Part shown: in pieces, positions 5,882 through 6,861 of the stretch | How the letters are laid out: each line of letters starts with the position of its first letter | Position numbering within the stretch: the first letter of the stretch is position 1 | NCBI GenBank assembly: GCA_902803345.1 | Contig: CADCPV010000046.1 | Span: forward strand, 1 to 6,861 | Origin: an uncultured Eubacteriales bacterium | Lineage (GTDB): Bacteria > Bacillota_A > Clostridia > Lachnospirales > Lachnospiraceae | DNA length: 6,861 nucleotides | Direction: 5' to 3' | The notes under the pieces: model-generated | Database searches by the model: none | Seen by the model: the letters and a program-made list of their open reading frames with translations, nothing else | What the model was told of the DNA's origin: nothing | Position numbers and translations under genes: made by a program

Positions 5882-6577
5882 TTATGGCTTCGTCGCCGGG
5901 ATTTCGCGCGCGACGGAGCCGTCGGGATTGTATTCCGTGCCGTCGTAATCACCCATTTCCTGAATTTCGAGGCCGTTTTCGTCGGTCACACCGGTTCCGC
6001 CCCAGCCGCACCACATCTCGACGTAATTGTCGGGAGAGAGCATCGTGTAGGTATAGGCGCAGGACCCGGCGCCTGTGAGATCACCCGTTTCCATATCATA
6101 GGTGTAGAATTCCTGCACGCACTGCACATCCGGGCTGCCCTCAGTATAAGTATAATAGGTGCGGAATTCCACGTGAAAGTCGTATTCCTCGCTCTTTTTC
6201 TCCTCCAAAAACTCCCGTACGCGGCCTTTTTCGTCTTTGACATGGGTTTCGACACCCTGCACGTCTTCGAAGGTGAAGGGCTCTTCCTCTCTGGTCCAGC
6301 CTTCCGGAAGCGCATCCGGATCGGGCTCTTTTGAAGTTTCTTCCGTGGTCTCCTCCGTGGTTTCTTCGGTTGTTTCCTCCGTTGTCGTTTCGGTTGTCTC
6401 TTCCTCCGTCGTTGTTTCCGTGGGAGCTGCCGTCGTGGTGGGCGCCTCGGTTTCGGCAGAGGTTCTTGTCTCGTCACCGTAATCGTCGATATTAACTTTT
6501 GCCTTCTCTACCTTGCAGCCTGAAAGCAGGCTGATCAGAAGAACCGCTGTAAGCAGCCGGGCGATTGTCTTTTTCAT
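5882..6577 (-). CDS. Lipoprotein with Thr/Glu repeat linker, unknown function
   Basis: A 231-residue exported lipoprotein. The N-terminus is a signal peptide with KK, a hydrophobic stretch and the lipobox LLSG-C (Cys21), predicting lipid anchoring to the outer face of the membrane. Residues about 40-88 form a disordered, low-complexity linker made of Thr, Glu, Ala and Pro, with near-perfect TTEE repeats at 66-81. Residues about 90-231 make a soluble domain with many Tyr, Thr, Asp and Gly residues and three cysteines (153, 173, 190), for example FYTYDMETGDLTGAG and YVEMWCGWGGTG. I do not recognise the domain; alternating Tyr/Thr strands suggest a beta-rich fold. AAGGAGGTG (6582-6590, minus strand) stands 4 bases before the ATG and fixes the start. 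That site overlaps the stop codon of the upstream gene, and the 11-base gap implies one operon. The plus-strand hairpin at 5788-5834 ends it. Confidence 0.88.
   Translation of the reverse strand: MKKTIARLLTAVLLISLLSGCKVEKAKVNIDDYGDETRTSAETEAPTTTAAPTETTTEEETTETTTEETTEETTEETTEETSKEPDPDALPEGWTREEEPFTFEDVQGVETHVKDEKGRVREFLEEKKSEEYDFHVEFRTYYTYTEGSPDVQCVQEFYTYDMETGDLTGAGSCAYTYTMLSPDNYVEMWCGWGGTGVTDENGLEIQEMGDYDGTEYNPDGSVAREIPATKP
6332..6421 (-). repeat. Degenerate 12-base coding repeat (TTEE linker)
   Basis: This stretch encodes lipoprotein residues 53-82, where Thr-Thr-Glu-Glu recurs. The DNA repeats with period 12 but synonymous positions vary (GAA/GAG and the ACN codons), so the repeat is conserved at protein level more than at DNA level. 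It probably forms an extended spacer between membrane anchor and domain. Confidence 0.75.
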
Positions 6578-6588
6578 CTTGCACCTCC

Positions 6589-6861
6589 TTAGAAATCTTC
6601 TCTGTCCTCGCTGTGGGAACCGACATTGCCGTTCTCGGCGTTCTGAAGCGTCAGAATATAATCGCCGTTCTGCTCCAGTGTGAAGCGGTCACCGGCGCCG
6701 CCGTTCTGAAGACGCGCATAATAACCGTCATCGCCGAACATTTCCTTCATACCGAACCAGCTGCCGGACCCGGAAGCGGTCTTCAGCACATAGGTGCCCG
6801 AAGGAAGCCATACTGCAGCGGTATTGCCGGACCGGATGTATACACAGGAAACCAGGATCTC
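6589..6861 (-). CDS. C-terminal part of a probable extracytoplasmic protein (runs off right edge)
   Basis: The minus-strand frame is open from the window edge to a TAA at 6589-6591, giving 90 residues of a longer protein. It reads VYIRSGNTAAVWLPSGTYVL, then a Gly/Ser turn, WFGMKEMFGDDGYYARL, FTLEQNGDYILTL and a tail GNVGSHSEDREDF. The pattern (strand, P-S-G-T-Y turn, aromatic WFG...GYY segment, strand) resembles a small beta-sandwich-like module, usually C-terminal, that I recall from secreted or membrane proteins of Clostridia. I cannot name the family. A GTG at 6789 could serve as a start for a short protein, but the upstream codons are in the same style and remain open, so a truncated gene is more likely. 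Its stop lies within the Shine-Dalgarno of the following lipoprotein gene, so the two are probably co-transcribed and perhaps functionally linked at the cell surface. Confidence 0.72.
   Translation of the reverse strand, partial: EILVSCVYIRSGNTAAVWLPSGTYVLKTASGSGSWFGMKEMFGDDGYYARLQNGGAGDRFTLEQNGDYILTLQNAENGNVGSHSEDREDF

Noticed and set aside
5837..6334. A 165-codon plus-strand frame opposite the lipoprotein gene
   Set aside because: The minus strand has a signal peptide, lipobox, Shine-Dalgarno and repeat linker in frame, whereas the plus-strand frame shows none of these and its start has no ribosome binding site.
6787..6789. GTG start making the right-edge gene a complete 66-residue protein
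   Set aside because: No Shine-Dalgarno precedes it, and the 24 upstream codons to the window edge remain open and continue the same strand-rich pattern, so a truncated longer gene is more likely.

Overview
The window looks like a chromosomal segment of a moderately GC-rich Clostridia, probably Lachnospiraceae or a close relative. This is inferred from strong AGGAGG-type ribosome binding sites, a tandem glycine riboswitch in front of an AGCS-family symporter, a Thr/Glu-tract lipoprotein, and an ECF sigma factor of the type these gut bacteria carry in large numbers. No mobile element, CRISPR array, rRNA or tRNA gene was seen.

Layout, left to right. (1) The 3' part of a hotdog-fold acyl-CoA thioesterase gene on the plus strand, closed by an intrinsic terminator. 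(2) A two-gene plus-strand operon: an ECF sigma factor, then, overlapping by 4 bases (ATGA), a membrane-anchored protein with a short cytoplasmic N-terminus, one transmembrane helix and a complete extracellular serpin domain. An ECF-type promoter (TGTAAC, 17 bases, CGTC) lies just upstream and suggests autoregulation. (3) A plus-strand aldo/keto reductase with a C-terminal two-cluster 4Fe-4S ferredoxin-like domain. (4) A strong extended -10 promoter, a tandem glycine riboswitch with a leader-linker helix, an intrinsic terminator, and an alanine/glycine:cation symporter gene. (5) A very long symmetric hairpin serving as a shared terminator between convergent units. (6) On the minus strand, a two-gene unit: the C-terminal part of an extracytoplasmic protein of unknown function (running off the right edge), then a lipoprotein with a Thr/Glu repeat linker.

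The most unusual element is the sigma factor/serpin pair. The serpin protein occupies the position and topology of an ECF anti-sigma factor but carries a serpin as its sensor domain. Its hinge and reactive loop look inhibitory, with predicted P1-P1' Ala-Ala. The inferred model is a cell-surface protease trap that may also be the sensor controlling its own sigma factor. The second notable element is the glycine riboswitch, whose conserved CTCTCAGG is perfectly complementary to the 5' flank of the terminator. This predicts an OFF switch, as expected for feedback control of an amino acid importer.
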